In this document: piece after piece, positions 25,632-34,430 of the stretch | Position numbering within the stretch: the first letter of the stretch is position 1 | How the letters are laid out: every line of letters begins with the position of its first letter | Assembly (NCBI RefSeq): GCF_017874425.1 | Contig: NZ_JAGGLL010000009.1 | Coordinates: 83,395-147,394 of the forward strand | Length of the DNA: 64,000 bases | Reading direction: 5' to 3' | Source of the DNA: Clostridium punense | Lineage (GTDB): Bacteria > Bacillota > Clostridia > Clostridiales > Clostridiaceae | Translations under genes and position numbers: made by a program | The notes under the pieces: model-generated | Databases searched by the model: none | What the model saw: only the letters and a program-made list of their open reading frames with translations | Told to the model about the DNA's origin: nothing

Positions 25632-26189
25632 TTACTTTTTAGAAAAGCTTTTATAGTTTTCTCTTATTTTATAATATCTTCTTTTAGCAGTAGATTCAGT
25701 AAGTCCTAATATTTCTGCTATGTCTGTAAAAGTTAAATTTTCAGTGTACCTTAGCATAAGTATCTGCCTATCTGTATCTTCAAGAGTTTTTATATATTCT
25801 TTAACACTATTTTTAACCTCTCTATATTCTGCACTCTCTTGTGGGGACATATCCTGAGATGACAAGTCATAAGCCTCATCTATATTTCCCTCATAGACCT
25901 TTTTGTTTTTTCTAATATAATCAATAGTTTTGTTTTTTGAAATTTGTAATATCCAATTAGAAAAACTATGCTTTCTGTCATACATTTCTAATTTATTATA
26001 AATAGTTATAAAAACCTCTTGAGTAATATCTTCTGCTGCTTCCTTTTGTTTTATCATATTATATACAAATCTTAAGACCATAACTTCATATTTATTTACA
26101 AGGTTATTAAAGCTTTCTATGTCACCTTGTAATACTTTATCAACCAGCCTAATATCTTCTAGTAACATGTCACTTTTCATACCCACCAT
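25632..26189 (-). CDS. ECF RNA polymerase sigma factor
   Basis: The 185-residue sigma-70 family protein has region 2 (FNNLVNKYEVMVLRFVYNMIKQKEAAEDITQEVFI) and region 4 (YTENLTFTDIAEILGLTESTAKRRYYKIRE). It directs RNA polymerase to stress-type promoters and is held by the downstream anti-sigma factor. ATG 26189 follows GAGGGG; an in-frame ATG at 26180 is the alternative. A GAAC-17-CGTA site upstream suggests that it drives its own promoter. Confidence 0.9.
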   Translation of the reverse strand: MVGMKSDMLLEDIRLVDKVLQGDIESFNNLVNKYEVMVLRFVYNMIKQKEAAEDITQEVFITIYNKLEMYDRKHSFSNWILQISKNKTIDYIRKNKKVYEGNIDEAYDLSSQDMSPQESAEYREVKNSVKEYIKTLEDTDRQILMLRYTENLTFTDIAEILGLTESTAKRRYYKIRENYKSFSKK

Positions 26190-26216
26190 TCTCTGTACCC
26201 CTCTTTATATAATTAA

Positions 26217-26241
26217 TACGAAACAAACTTTATAAAAGTTC
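26217..26241 (-). promoter_or_regulatory. ECF-type autoregulated promoter
   Basis: The minus strand shows TGAAC (with GAAC at 26238-26241), a 17-bp spacer and CGTA (26217-26220). This is the shape of SigW- or SigM-like promoters, and it lies 28 bp upstream of the sigma start. Confidence 0.6.
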
Positions 26242-26325
26242 ACAAAAATAATTAAAAAATTTAAATTCTTCACTTTTCTACATTTTTGTAAGTTAATATC
26301 AACTTAAATCAAAAATAATACTAAT

Positions 26326-26883
26326 TTATTCCTTACCGTATCCTTCTACTATTTTATTAATATAGTCTTTTATTTCTTCTAACCTGTGTGCTTTACTTCT
26401 GACACAAGAGTGTGCTTCATTTTCACATAGGAAGCATCGTCTTCTTGCTATTTGCACTTCTTCTCTGCTAATTCCAATTCCTAACTCATCATACACATCT
26501 ATATCAGCTAACCTTCCTAGAGGATGAAGTTCTTCAATTTTAACAGCTCCCCTTTTCACTTCCTTTGAAGTCTTATCTATTATAAGTATAGCGATTGGCC
26601 CTTCATAGGTAATATTATATAAATCATAAGTTATACTTCCCTTAAAGACCTCCTTAGCTTCCTCTAGTAGGGTGGCTACAATCTTTATAGACTCTTCATT
26701 TATTTTATATAAACCTGGATAATTTGCTCTTATGCATATAACAGTTTTTTTATACTTTTCACTTAAATTTCTTATTAAATCTGCTCTCTCTTCACGTGCA
26801 TAGAGCAGTTTATTAAATACCTCTTCCTCTTTACAATTTATATAATAATCCTTAATTTCTTTCTTACAGTGTTCTATTTTCAT
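26326..26883 (-). CDS. citX: Apo-citrate lyase phosphoribosyl-dephospho-CoA transferase
   Basis: The 185-residue enzyme attaches the triphosphoribosyl-dephospho-CoA prosthetic group to the lyase acyl carrier protein. The signature HPLGRLADIDVYD is the CitX G-R-x-x-D-x-D-V motif. A Cys-rich segment, RRRCFLCENEAHSC, follows. It is the last gene of the cit set, 16 bp after citC. No CitG, which makes the prosthetic-group precursor, is seen in this window. Confidence 0.9.
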   Translation of the reverse strand: MKIEHCKKEIKDYYINCKEEEVFNKLLYAREERADLIRNLSEKYKKTVICIRANYPGLYKINEESIKIVATLLEEAKEVFKGSITYDLYNITYEGPIAILIIDKTSKEVKRGAVKIEELHPLGRLADIDVYDELGIGISREEVQIARRRCFLCENEAHSCVRSKAHRLEEIKDYINKIVEGYGKE

Positions 26884-26899
26884 TATATATCATCACTAG

Positions 26900-27943
26900 T
26901 TAATGAGGAGAATCTGATAACTTGATTCTCTCCCTAATAACTCTTCCTTCCTCAGTTAATAAGAAGTCATAAGTAACCTTTGGTACTATTTTTTTTACTT
27001 CCTCCAAATTATCTTCTTTTATAAGTCGTCTTACCCTTGAAGCACTAATTGGAAGCCCTAGTTCCTCTTTTCTATACACTTCAGTTACTTCTATTCCATA
27101 CTTAGGAAGTACCTTATGCAGTGCTTTATTATAAGAACTGGTTACCTCACAGTATGGCTCATTTCCAACGAATCTTTTCTTTATATTAAATTTATTTGCA
27201 AAATGCTTACCAAAAATAGTAGCATCTAAAGAGGTATATCCTTCTAAAACCTGATCTTTCCTTCTTAAAAAGTAGGATGGAAAGGTTGCTGAGGAAATTA
27301 TATATTCTCCACCCTCAATAATCTTTACATTACTAAGGTGGCTAGTTCCTTCTTTAACTAACTTATATCTTACTTCAAAAGGAAATAGAGATTTATTTTC
27401 TTCTACTACAAAAACTAAAAGCTCTTCGCAGTTTCTTGATGCCTCTTCAATTAAATAAAGATGACCTAAAGTTAAGGGATTACAATTTACCACCATAGCA
27501 GCTCTTTGCTTTTCCCCTAAAATATCATACTTTTTCCCTAGTTTGTTTAAGTAACTTTCTATGTTATATACTCCATTTTCAAGAAGGGTAACCTTGCTAA
27601 CACTAGCTACTTCCTTATAGCCAACCCCTTGAAAGATTTCAAGATTTTCTGGCTTTGTAAAAATAAAGCTATGATACATTCCTTCTTCAAATAACTTATC
27701 ATTTAGAGCATTTATTAAAGTAGCAGTAACTCCTTCTCCTCTTAACTCCTCACTAATAGCAAAACATTTAAAAACTGATTTTGCCTTAGAACAAGTAGCC
27801 TTAATGTCCTCTTCTTGTCTTATAACTACTGTATAATCCACATCATTATCTAAATCTAAATTAAAGCTTTTTAGAAAGCTTCTAACTTCTTCAACATTTT
27901 TTTCATTCTTTAAGTTAACTTTTTCTACATTTAAGTTGTACAT
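26900..27943 (-). CDS. citC: Citrate lyase-type [acyl-carrier] acetate:SH ligase
   Basis: The 347-residue enzyme acetylates the thiol form of the lyase acyl carrier protein with acetate and ATP, and so activates the lyase. Residues 1 to about 130 form a GNAT-like N-terminal domain (AISEELRGEGVTATLINAL). A nucleotidyltransferase domain follows, with the motif NCNPLTLGHLYLIEEA and the C-terminal ISASRVRRLI. It lies apart from citF, beyond a strong terminator, so it may have its own promoter. In this context the substrate complex is citramalate lyase. Confidence 0.9.
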   Translation of the reverse strand: MYNLNVEKVNLKNEKNVEEVRSFLKSFNLDLDNDVDYTVVIRQEEDIKATCSKAKSVFKCFAISEELRGEGVTATLINALNDKLFEEGMYHSFIFTKPENLEIFQGVGYKEVASVSKVTLLENGVYNIESYLNKLGKKYDILGEKQRAAMVVNCNPLTLGHLYLIEEASRNCEELLVFVVEENKSLFPFEVRYKLVKEGTSHLSNVKIIEGGEYIISSATFPSYFLRRKDQVLEGYTSLDATIFGKHFANKFNIKKRFVGNEPYCEVTSSYNKALHKVLPKYGIEVTEVYRKEELGLPISASRVRRLIKEDNLEEVKKIVPKVTYDFLLTEEGRVIRERIKLSDSPH

Positions 27944-28142
27944 ACACTAACTCTCCTAACTTTTGTACGGGTACTCTCTTAATAAACTCCTTTAAGAATA
28001 TTACACCCTTAGAACTTTTACTTACTTTTTAACTTTCTAATTAAAAGTCCACTACTACATAATATAGGTAATGATTAGTAATATTATAACACAGGAAGGT
28101 AATCTTAACCATGAATGGTGTTTTATTTTCAGATGCCTTATG
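27944..28142. other. Upstream gap of citC with a solitary element end
   Basis: Between citC and the citF terminator lies TTTTATTTTCAGATGCCTTA (28121-28140). It matches one end of the MITE-like family, and no partner end was found. It may be a remnant. No clear promoter was identified. Confidence 0.4.
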
Positions 28143-28211
28143 AAAAGAAAAAAACTGTCCTGAAGAAGTTAGTACAACAATTGCATCTCTAACTTCTCTA
28201 AGACAGTTTAT
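28143..28211 (-). terminator. Strong terminator after citF
   Basis: A long stem (AAACTGTC/GACAGTTT outer pair with an inner GAAGTTAG/CTAACTTC) is followed on the minus strand by TTTTTTTCTTTTC. It separates the lyase genes from citC-citX. Confidence 0.85.
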
Positions 28212-28224
28212 TATAATTTTTAGT

Positions 28225-29763
28225 TTATAGTGGTTTTTTAATTACATCTATTACTGTTCCATCTCTGTATTCTACAACTGCTACAACCTCATCAGATAAG
28301 TCTATAGCTTTTGGAGTTCCTGTGATTTTTTCAGCTACTTCCTTAAGCTCTTCAATAGTCATTACTGGAAGATTTGTAGCTTTTAATTTTTGGATTAAAT
28401 CCTGTCTTCTTGGATTTACCGCTATTCCTCTTTCAGTAACAATTACATCTATGCTCTCACCTGGAGTAGTCACAGTTGTAACCTTATCCTTTATAATTGG
28501 AAGTCTTGCCTTTGTAAGCTTAGTTACAATAATGCTAAGCTTAGCTCCAGCCGCAGTGTCACTATGTCCACCAGAACCTCCCATTATAGTTCCATCAGAA
28601 GCTGTAGTTACGTTTACGTTAAAGTTTGTATCTATTTCTGTAGCTCCTAAAATTACTATATCAAGGTTATTGACTAAAGCTCCCTTGTTGTGTGGGTTTC
28701 CATACATGGAAGCTGACATTCTCATATGTTTATGAGAAGATGCATAGGATTCAACTGCTTTTAAGTCAAAGCATTGTACATCAAATAGGTTTCTAAATAA
28801 ACCTTCTCTGAACATATCTACTAAGTAGCCAGTGATTCCACCTGAAGCAAAGCTTCCTACTATACCTTGCTTTTTCATTATTTCTCTAAGTTCTGCTGCC
28901 ACAGCTAGAGATATTCCACCTGCTCCTGTTTGAAAGGACATATCTTCTTTAACAAGACCAGAAGCCATCATTACGTCTGTAGCCATTTTTGCTATTTTAA
29001 GCCCAATTGGGTCTTTAGTTATTTGAGTTGTTCCTGAAACGATTCCTTTTGGATCTCCAATAGATTCAACCTTAACTACATAATCAACGTAAGTTTGATT
29101 TATTTCTATTGGACAGTTTGGATATGGTACTAAGTTATCAGTTATTGCAACTACAGTGTCTGCATACTCTGCATCTGGCACTGCATAGCCTAAAGCTCCA
29201 CAAGCTGACTTTCCAAAAAGACCACTAATATTACCATATTCATCACAGGTCGGTGATGCAATAAAGGCTATATCGATATGTAGGTCTCCGCTTTCTATAG
29301 CTCTAGCTCTTCCACCATGAGTGTGCATTATTGCTGGGTACTTTAATCTTCTCATGGATACTGCCTTTGCTACAGGACCAGACATATAGTTAGCAACTAT
29401 TTTAGTTACAACACCATTTTCTATATGCTGAACCAATGGTGAATGCACAGGAAATATGGAACTTGCTGCTACAGTTATATCTTTAACTCCTCTTTTTGCA
29501 ATGGCATCTACCACCATGTTAAGAACATGATCTCCATTTCTTAAATGATGATGGAAGGAGATTGTAATTCCATCTTTAAGTTCTACTTTATCTAAAACTT
29601 CTTCAAGGGAATTATATAGCTTTTGATCTCCTGGAGTTACTGGTTTAACCATGACAGCTTGTTTTGCCTTGCTTTCCATATTACTAAAGGCACCTTCAAA
29701 AGGGTTAACATCTCCGTAGCCTTCTATATATTCTGGAAGTTCTCTTCCTAATAGGTTTTTCAT
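28225..29763 (-). CDS. citF: Citramalate/citrate lyase alpha subunit
   Basis: The 512-residue acyl-ACP transferase subunit swaps acetyl on the carrier protein for citramalate or citrate. The sequence follows the CitF family: ISFHHHLRNGDHVLNMVVDAI, ASPTCDEYGNISGLFGKSACG, and the glycine-rich ATEIDTNFNVNVTTASDGTIMGGSGGH. The length is normal. GAGGTG precedes the ATG. In the methylaspartate pathway the substrate is (S)-citramalate, which is cleaved to acetate and pyruvate. The pathway neighbours favour that over citrate. Confidence 0.92.
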   Translation of the reverse strand: MKNLLGRELPEYIEGYGDVNPFEGAFSNMESKAKQAVMVKPVTPGDQKLYNSLEEVLDKVELKDGITISFHHHLRNGDHVLNMVVDAIAKRGVKDITVAASSIFPVHSPLVQHIENGVVTKIVANYMSGPVAKAVSMRRLKYPAIMHTHGGRARAIESGDLHIDIAFIASPTCDEYGNISGLFGKSACGALGYAVPDAEYADTVVAITDNLVPYPNCPIEINQTYVDYVVKVESIGDPKGIVSGTTQITKDPIGLKIAKMATDVMMASGLVKEDMSFQTGAGGISLAVAAELREIMKKQGIVGSFASGGITGYLVDMFREGLFRNLFDVQCFDLKAVESYASSHKHMRMSASMYGNPHNKGALVNNLDIVILGATEIDTNFNVNVTTASDGTIMGGSGGHSDTAAGAKLSIIVTKLTKARLPIIKDKVTTVTTPGESIDVIVTERGIAVNPRRQDLIQKLKATNLPVMTIEELKEVAEKITGTPKAIDLSDEVVAVVEYRDGTVIDVIKKPL

Positions 29764-29930
29764 AATCTCACCTCAAATTTGCATTTTTGCTATTCATATC
29801 AGACATGTGCTCTTAAATTTAGTAATTAATTTTTACAGTTATAAAGCAACTAAATTTAAATATGACTTGAATTACACATCTGCCATAAAATTTCTTCATA
29901 TCTATCTTCTAAAGTTTAGCTTCAATTACT

Positions 29931-30803
29931 CTAAATTAATCCTAGAACTTTAGCAAGATCTATAGTAGTTTTAGCTCTATTGATAATTGGAGCATCTACC
30001 ATTTTTCCGTCTAGAGAAAACACTCCCTTACCTTCTCTTTTAGCTTCTTCCATAGCTTCTAAAACTCTTTCTGCATGTCTTATTTCCTCTTTAGTTGGGG
30101 CATATACAGAATGAATTGTATCTATTTGTCTTGGATTTATAGAAGCTTTTCCTGTCATTCCAAGAGACTTAGCTTTTCTTGTGTCCTTTTCTAAGCCTTC
30201 AAAATCATTAGTATCTGTAAATGGAGTATCAATAGCATCTACTTTCATTGCTTTGCAAGCTACAGCTACCTTATTTCTAGCGTAGAAGATTTCCTCTCCT
30301 TCTTTAGTTCTCTTTATTCCTAAATCAGAAGTTAAGTCTTCTCCACCAAGTAGTATTCCTACAATTCTTTTAGAAGCTTTAATTATGTTATAAACATTTT
30401 CTACTCCGTAAGCACTTTCTACTAGTGGTATAAGTTTTATGCTTTCTTTTTCAAAGCCTTCTTCTTCTTCAATTTTATCTAGCATTGAATTAATTTCCAT
30501 AAGCTCTTCTTCAGTAGCTTTTGGAATCATAAGAGCATCTGGCTTTACTCTTGCAATTACATTTATATCCTCACGAGCATATTCAGTAGTTAATGGATTA
30601 ACTCTAACTACTACTTCTACATCACTATAATCTACATTTTTTATAGCTTCTCTAACTAATATTCTAGCACTATCTTTTTCTGTAAGACTTACCGCATCTT
30701 CAAGGTCTAGAATTATAGAGTCTGCACCTAGAATTCCTGCATTTTGAAGCATCCCTGGATTGTTTCCTGGCATGAAAAGCATTGTTCTTCTTAATTTTTT
30801 CAT
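29931..30803 (-). CDS. citE: Citramalate/citrate lyase beta subunit
   Basis: The 290-residue lyase subunit of the HpcH/HpaI TIM-barrel family cleaves citramalyl-ACP to pyruvate and acetyl-ACP. Motifs are RTMLFMPGNNPGML, DSIILDLEDAV with the conserved acidic pair, VVRVNPL, and LLGGEDLTSDLG. It lies 11 bp after citD. The 167-bp gap before citF contains nothing I can identify. Confidence 0.93.
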   Translation of the reverse strand: MKKLRRTMLFMPGNNPGMLQNAGILGADSIILDLEDAVSLTEKDSARILVREAIKNVDYSDVEVVVRVNPLTTEYAREDINVIARVKPDALMIPKATEEELMEINSMLDKIEEEEGFEKESIKLIPLVESAYGVENVYNIIKASKRIVGILLGGEDLTSDLGIKRTKEGEEIFYARNKVAVACKAMKVDAIDTPFTDTNDFEGLEKDTRKAKSLGMTGKASINPRQIDTIHSVYAPTKEEIRHAERVLEAMEEAKREGKGVFSLDGKMVDAPIINRAKTTIDLAKVLGLI

Positions 30804-30814
30804 TTTAAAACCTC

Positions 30815-31078
30815 CTACTGTGCTCTCTTAACAGCAGTTTCTACTCTTGCTTTAATTGTGTAATCAAGAGCGCCCTTGTCCTGTGCTTTTACTATAGCAT
30901 TTTTAACTTCTAAATTTTCTAGAGTTTCAAGGATTACTCTTCTTATTTCTTCACCAAATTGTTTCATTACAATACTTTCAAGCTCAAGCTCTATTCCACC
31001 CTCAGGGTTTGGCATCATAACAATATATATATCATTTGATTCTACTGTTCCTGCCTTTGAAATCTTATTGATTTCCAT
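30815..31078 (-). CDS. citD: Citramalate/citrate lyase acyl carrier protein
   Basis: The 87-residue carrier has its prosthetic-group serine at Ser14 in GTVESNDI, the CitD attachment motif. It carries triphosphoribosyl-dephospho-CoA and presents acetyl and citramalyl groups to CitF and CitE. It lies at the start of the lyase genes. A 12-bp stem-loop upstream (31105-31138) is in its leader. Confidence 0.93.
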   Translation of the reverse strand: MEINKISKAGTVESNDIYIVMMPNPEGGIELELESIVMKQFGEEIRRVILETLENLEVKNAIVKAQDKGALDYTIKARVETAVKRAQ

Positions 31079-31104
31079 ATTATCACCTCAGTATTTCAAT
31101 TGTT

Positions 31105-31138
31105 CAATTACTTATAAGTTTTCCTCTATAAGTAATTG
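31105..31138. promoter_or_regulatory. Stem-loop upstream of citD
   Basis: The arms CAATTACTTATA and TATAAGTAATTG form a 12-bp stem with a loop of about 10 nt. It starts 26 bp upstream of the citD ATG. No T-run follows in the minus direction, so it looks like an mRNA structure and not a terminator. Confidence 0.5.
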
Positions 31139-31248
31139 TTAATTTCCTTAAAAATATCTACTTAGTGCCTATTATTTAGTTTACATGGCATGATTACCTT
31201 GTTTACTAAATCCTTACACAAATATTAAACTACTACTAATTAAATTTA

Positions 31249-31806
31249 TTATTTTCTGCTTTGTAGATAAGCTTCTTTTCCCATTTCGTAAAGGTTGTTT
31301 CCTTCACTATCTATAACCACAACTAGTGGTAAGTCTTCCACTTGAAGCTTTCTTATTGCTTCAGCTCCTAAATCCTCATAAGCAACCATTTCTGAAGCCT
31401 TAACGCACTTTCCAATTAAAGCCGCAGCTCCACCTATAGCTGCAAAATAAACAGCAGTGTTTTCTTTCATTGACTCAACTACTTGCTGTGATCTTAAACC
31501 TTTTCCAACCATTCCTTTTAAGCCTTTTTCTAATAGTTGTGGAGTGTAAGCATCCATTCTATAGCTTGTAGTTGGACCAGCTGAACCAAAAGTCATTCCA
31601 GGCTTTGTTGGAGTTGGTCCAACGTAATAAATTACTGAGTCCTTAACATCTATTGGAAGTTCTTCACCTTTTTCTAATAATTCTACTAATCTTTTGTGTG
31701 CTGCATCTCTTGCAGTATAAATTGTACCACTTAAAAGCACACTGTCTCCAGCTTTTAAGTCTTTAACCTTTTCTGCTGTAAGTGGTGTAGTTATTCTTTT
31801 TTCCAT
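31249..31806 (-). CDS. fumB: Mesaconase/fumarase class I, beta subunit
   Basis: This 185-residue C-terminal half of a two-subunit class I hydro-lyase contains VGPTPTKPGMTFGSAGPTTSYRMD, the substrate loop of the family. With the alpha subunit it hydrates mesaconate to (S)-citramalate, and class I fumarases also act on fumarate. Placement between methylaspartate ammonia-lyase and citramalate lyase supports the mesaconase role. It lies 25 bp after the alpha gene. Confidence 0.9.
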   Translation of the reverse strand: MEKRITTPLTAEKVKDLKAGDSVLLSGTIYTARDAAHKRLVELLEKGEELPIDVKDSVIYYVGPTPTKPGMTFGSAGPTTSYRMDAYTPQLLEKGLKGMVGKGLRSQQVVESMKENTAVYFAAIGGAAALIGKCVKASEMVAYEDLGAEAIRKLQVEDLPLVVVIDSEGNNLYEMGKEAYLQSRK

Positions 31807-31831
31807 AGGTTATTGTCCCCCTTATTTAATA

Positions 31832-32674
31832 TTAAAGCTCTGCTTCTGCATGTCTTGTAGCATGGCAATTTATATTTACTGCTACAGGAAGTCCTGCAAT
31901 GTGAGTTGGATAAGTTTCAATATTTACAGCTAAAGCTGTTGTTCTTCCACCAAAACCTTGTGGTCCTATTCCTAAGTTGTTTATCTCTTGTAGTAGTTCT
32001 TCCTCTAAGTTTGCATAGTAAGGGTTTGAGTTTCTTTCTTCTACTGGTCTAATTAAGGATTTTTTAGCAAGTGTTGCTGCCTTATCAAAAGTTCCCCCAA
32101 TTCCTACCCCAACAATGATTGGTGGGCATGGGTTTGGACCTGCTTCCTTAACAGCCTTTAATACAAACTCCTTAACTCCCTTAAGTCCATCTGATGGTTT
32201 AAGCATTTTTAATTGACTCATATTCTCAGAACCAAAGCCCTTTGGAGCTACAGTTATTTTAACCTTATCCCCTGGAACTATATTGTAGTATATCATTCCT
32301 GGTGTATTGTCTTTTGTATTAACTCTATCTAATGGGTCCTTAACTACTGATTTTCTTAAGAATCCCTCATTGTATCCTCTTCTGATTCCTTCATTTATTG
32401 CCTCTTCAAGGTTTCCACCTTCAAAATGAACGTCTTGACCTATTTCTAAGAATACACAAGTTACTCCTGTGTCTTGGCACATTGGCATATCTTCATTTTT
32501 TGCTATATTTGCATTTTCTATTATTTGATCTAATATTCCCTTTGCTATATCCCAATCTTCTTTTTCTCTAGCTTGTATTAATCTATTTTTTATATCATCA
32601 CCTAAGTAGTAGTTTGCATCTATGCAAAGCTGTCTAACAACTTCAGTTACTTTTTCAACATTAATTTGTCTCAT
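31832..32674 (-). CDS. fumA: Mesaconase/fumarase class I, alpha subunit
   Basis: The 280-residue iron-sulfur subunit has the cluster-ligand motif MPMCQDTGVTC (about residues 56-66). Further segments are PGDKVKITVAPKGFGSENMS, NPCPPIIVGVGIGGT and NINCHATRHAEAEL. The oxygen-sensitive [4Fe-4S] cluster activates the hydroxyl group during hydration of mesaconate. I chose ATG 32674, which has GGGAGG at good spacing, over GTG 32680. Confidence 0.92.
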   Translation of the reverse strand: MRQINVEKVTEVVRQLCIDANYYLGDDIKNRLIQAREKEDWDIAKGILDQIIENANIAKNEDMPMCQDTGVTCVFLEIGQDVHFEGGNLEEAINEGIRRGYNEGFLRKSVVKDPLDRVNTKDNTPGMIYYNIVPGDKVKITVAPKGFGSENMSQLKMLKPSDGLKGVKEFVLKAVKEAGPNPCPPIIVGVGIGGTFDKAATLAKKSLIRPVEERNSNPYYANLEEELLQEINNLGIGPQGFGGRTTALAVNIETYPTHIAGLPVAVNINCHATRHAEAEL

Positions 32675-32931
32675 TTTCACGCCTCCCTAATTTTTTTGGG
32701 TTTTATTTATTTATGAATAAGTTCATTTTCTTCAACGACTTTGGAATGAGATTTAAATAAACAAAGGCACCTTCGTTACACCAAAGTTTAAATTTTAGCA
32801 ATAAACTCTCGCCTGAAAAGGATTATATAATTCTCCTTCCAAAATTCCATTAGATAAAAATGACCCTATCCATCTTTAAATTATTTGCATAAATCACATT
32901 ATATATGAGAATATTGTACAAAATAATATAT
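32675..32931. other. Gap between mal and fumA
   Basis: No gene is seen. The gap contains a GAACTTATTCAT-type box (32711-32727), a paired AACTTTGG/CCAAAGT element (about 32738-32794) and AT-rich sequence. A promoter for fumA is likely but not clearly visible. Confidence 0.4.
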
Positions 32932-32963
32932 GGAAAAAGGCAGTTTAAATAAACCGCCTTTTC
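32932..32963 (-). terminator. Intrinsic terminator after methylaspartate ammonia-lyase
   Basis: The stem AAGGCAGTTTA/TAAACCGCCTT (32936-32961, one G-U pair) is followed on the minus strand by TTTTTCC. It splits the pathway transcript between mal and fumA, fully or in part. Confidence 0.8.
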
Positions 32964-32980
32964 ATTTCACCATAGGTGTA

Positions 32981-34222
32981 CTATTTTCTTCTGTTAACTA
33001 ATGCAATTACTCTATTCATTTCGTTATTAACGATCATGTAACCTTCGTCAACACCCATACCTGGTTTAGCTAAGCATTGGTCTGCTCCACAAGCCATAGC
33101 AATGTTAGTGCAAACTTCAGCAGATCTGTTTGTTTCATTACATGTTCCACCACAGTAAGCGCCTATTCCTTTTTCTTTGCAATATAATATTGCTTCTATT
33201 ATATTGTTTACTCCACCTAAGTCTGGAGTTTTAATTTGAAGCATGTGTCCTGCTTTATTATCAGCAAATAATACAACGTCTTCGTAAGTGTTGCACCATT
33301 CATCTGCAACAAGTTCTACGTTTATGCCTCTGTTTTCAAACTCTACTCTTAAGTCTCTTAGTGCTTCCATTTGTCTTTCTCTATGCTCAACGTCCATTGG
33401 TCCTTCAATTCTTAATTTGAAAGGTTTAGCAGCTTCTTCTAAAGTTGCAATATAATCAGCCATTGCTTTTATATCGTAATTGAATGCAGCTCCAATTGTT
33501 CCATAAACGTCAATGTGGAATACTGGGCTATAATCTTCACTTGTTCTTAATTTAAGAACTCTATCACTTAACCATTTAACATAGTCTTTTAATTTTTCTC
33601 CATTGTTACCAAGTTTATCAGCAACATGGTTGATTAGTGCGTGTGGCATTACGTCAGCACCTTTTATAATCATTTTATCAGCATTGATGTATCTATCGTC
33701 TCCAGATTGAGTGAAGATAGGAATTCTCTTAATTTCTACTCCTGTGTTGTATTCTTCTTTAACAACTTCAGCCATAGTTACTTTCTTAGCTTTAGCAACT
33801 GCATCAAGAATAGCTTGAGTTATTCCATATCTTATTGCAGTATGAAGTCTTTGTCCTCCAACATTCATTTTGTCGAACTCTTCAGCTAAAGCCTTAAAGC
33901 TTTCTAATTCTCTTCCTATAAGTTTTGGTGCTATTTCATTTTCTATAACAGGTATAAAATCTTTTGCAAGGAATAGTGGGTCTCTTCCACCTGCTCCAGA
34001 GTATTGAACTGCAGCACAATCTCCATGAGCTACTTGACCATCTTCAAGTATTAACATTACAGATATAGACTCCCCAGCTTGTCTTACTGAGCTAAAGCCT
34101 TCTGTAACTGGCTCCCCTACATATGTAAATCCATCATGACCAGCGCCTTTTTTTATAGCTCTTTGATCATCAAAATAAAATCCTGTTCTTCCAGCTGAAC
34201 ATACCACATCAACTATTTTCAT
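32981..34222 (-). CDS. mal: Methylaspartate ammonia-lyase
   Basis: The enzyme removes ammonia from (2S,3S)-3-methylaspartate to give mesaconate. The 413 residues equal the C. tetanomorphum enzyme in length. The catalytic residues fall at the published positions: His194 (VMPHALI), Lys331 (LQIKTPDLGG), and Mg ligands Asp238 (HIDVYG), Glu273 (RIEGPMD) and Asp307 (VADEWC). This enolase-superfamily protein is cytoplasmic. It is flanked upstream by a structured 208-bp gap and followed by a terminator. Confidence 0.97.
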   Translation of the reverse strand: MKIVDVVCSAGRTGFYFDDQRAIKKGAGHDGFTYVGEPVTEGFSSVRQAGESISVMLILEDGQVAHGDCAAVQYSGAGGRDPLFLAKDFIPVIENEIAPKLIGRELESFKALAEEFDKMNVGGQRLHTAIRYGITQAILDAVAKAKKVTMAEVVKEEYNTGVEIKRIPIFTQSGDDRYINADKMIIKGADVMPHALINHVADKLGNNGEKLKDYVKWLSDRVLKLRTSEDYSPVFHIDVYGTIGAAFNYDIKAMADYIATLEEAAKPFKLRIEGPMDVEHRERQMEALRDLRVEFENRGINVELVADEWCNTYEDVVLFADNKAGHMLQIKTPDLGGVNNIIEAILYCKEKGIGAYCGGTCNETNRSAEVCTNIAMACGADQCLAKPGMGVDEGYMIVNNEMNRVIALVNRRK

Positions 34223-34275
34223 TATTAATACACCTTACTTTCTTAAAATTCCTTTGTAATATAAATATTATAGGA

Positions 34276-34330
34276 AACCAAAGCCTAAGCTGCCTACCCC
34301 TGAACCTATTTGGGTTCCCTAAGGCTTATA
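34276..34330. repeat. Dispersed stem-like repeat, copy E
   Basis: It reads AAAGCCTAAGCTGCCTAC, later ACCTATTTGGGTTCC, then CTAAGGCTT. The ends AAGCCTAAG and CTAAGGCTT are complementary apart from one mismatch. It lies in the leader of mal. Confidence 0.4.
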
Positions 34331-34373
34331 TATTTTTAAAGCCTTTTTAAAACATTGCTTTAGTATATTTATA

Positions 34374-34420
34374 AGAGAATCAAACTTTTATTATATTATT
34401 AATTTGTAGCTTGATTCTCT
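34374..34420 (-). terminator. Hairpin between glmE and mal
   Basis: The stem AGAGAATCAA/TTGATTCTCT has a 27-nt loop and begins 11 bp after the glmE stop. Only a weak T-run follows on the minus strand. It may be a partial terminator or a processing or stability hairpin that lets mal be expressed apart from the mutase. Confidence 0.5.
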
Positions 34421-34430
34421 CAAATTTAAA

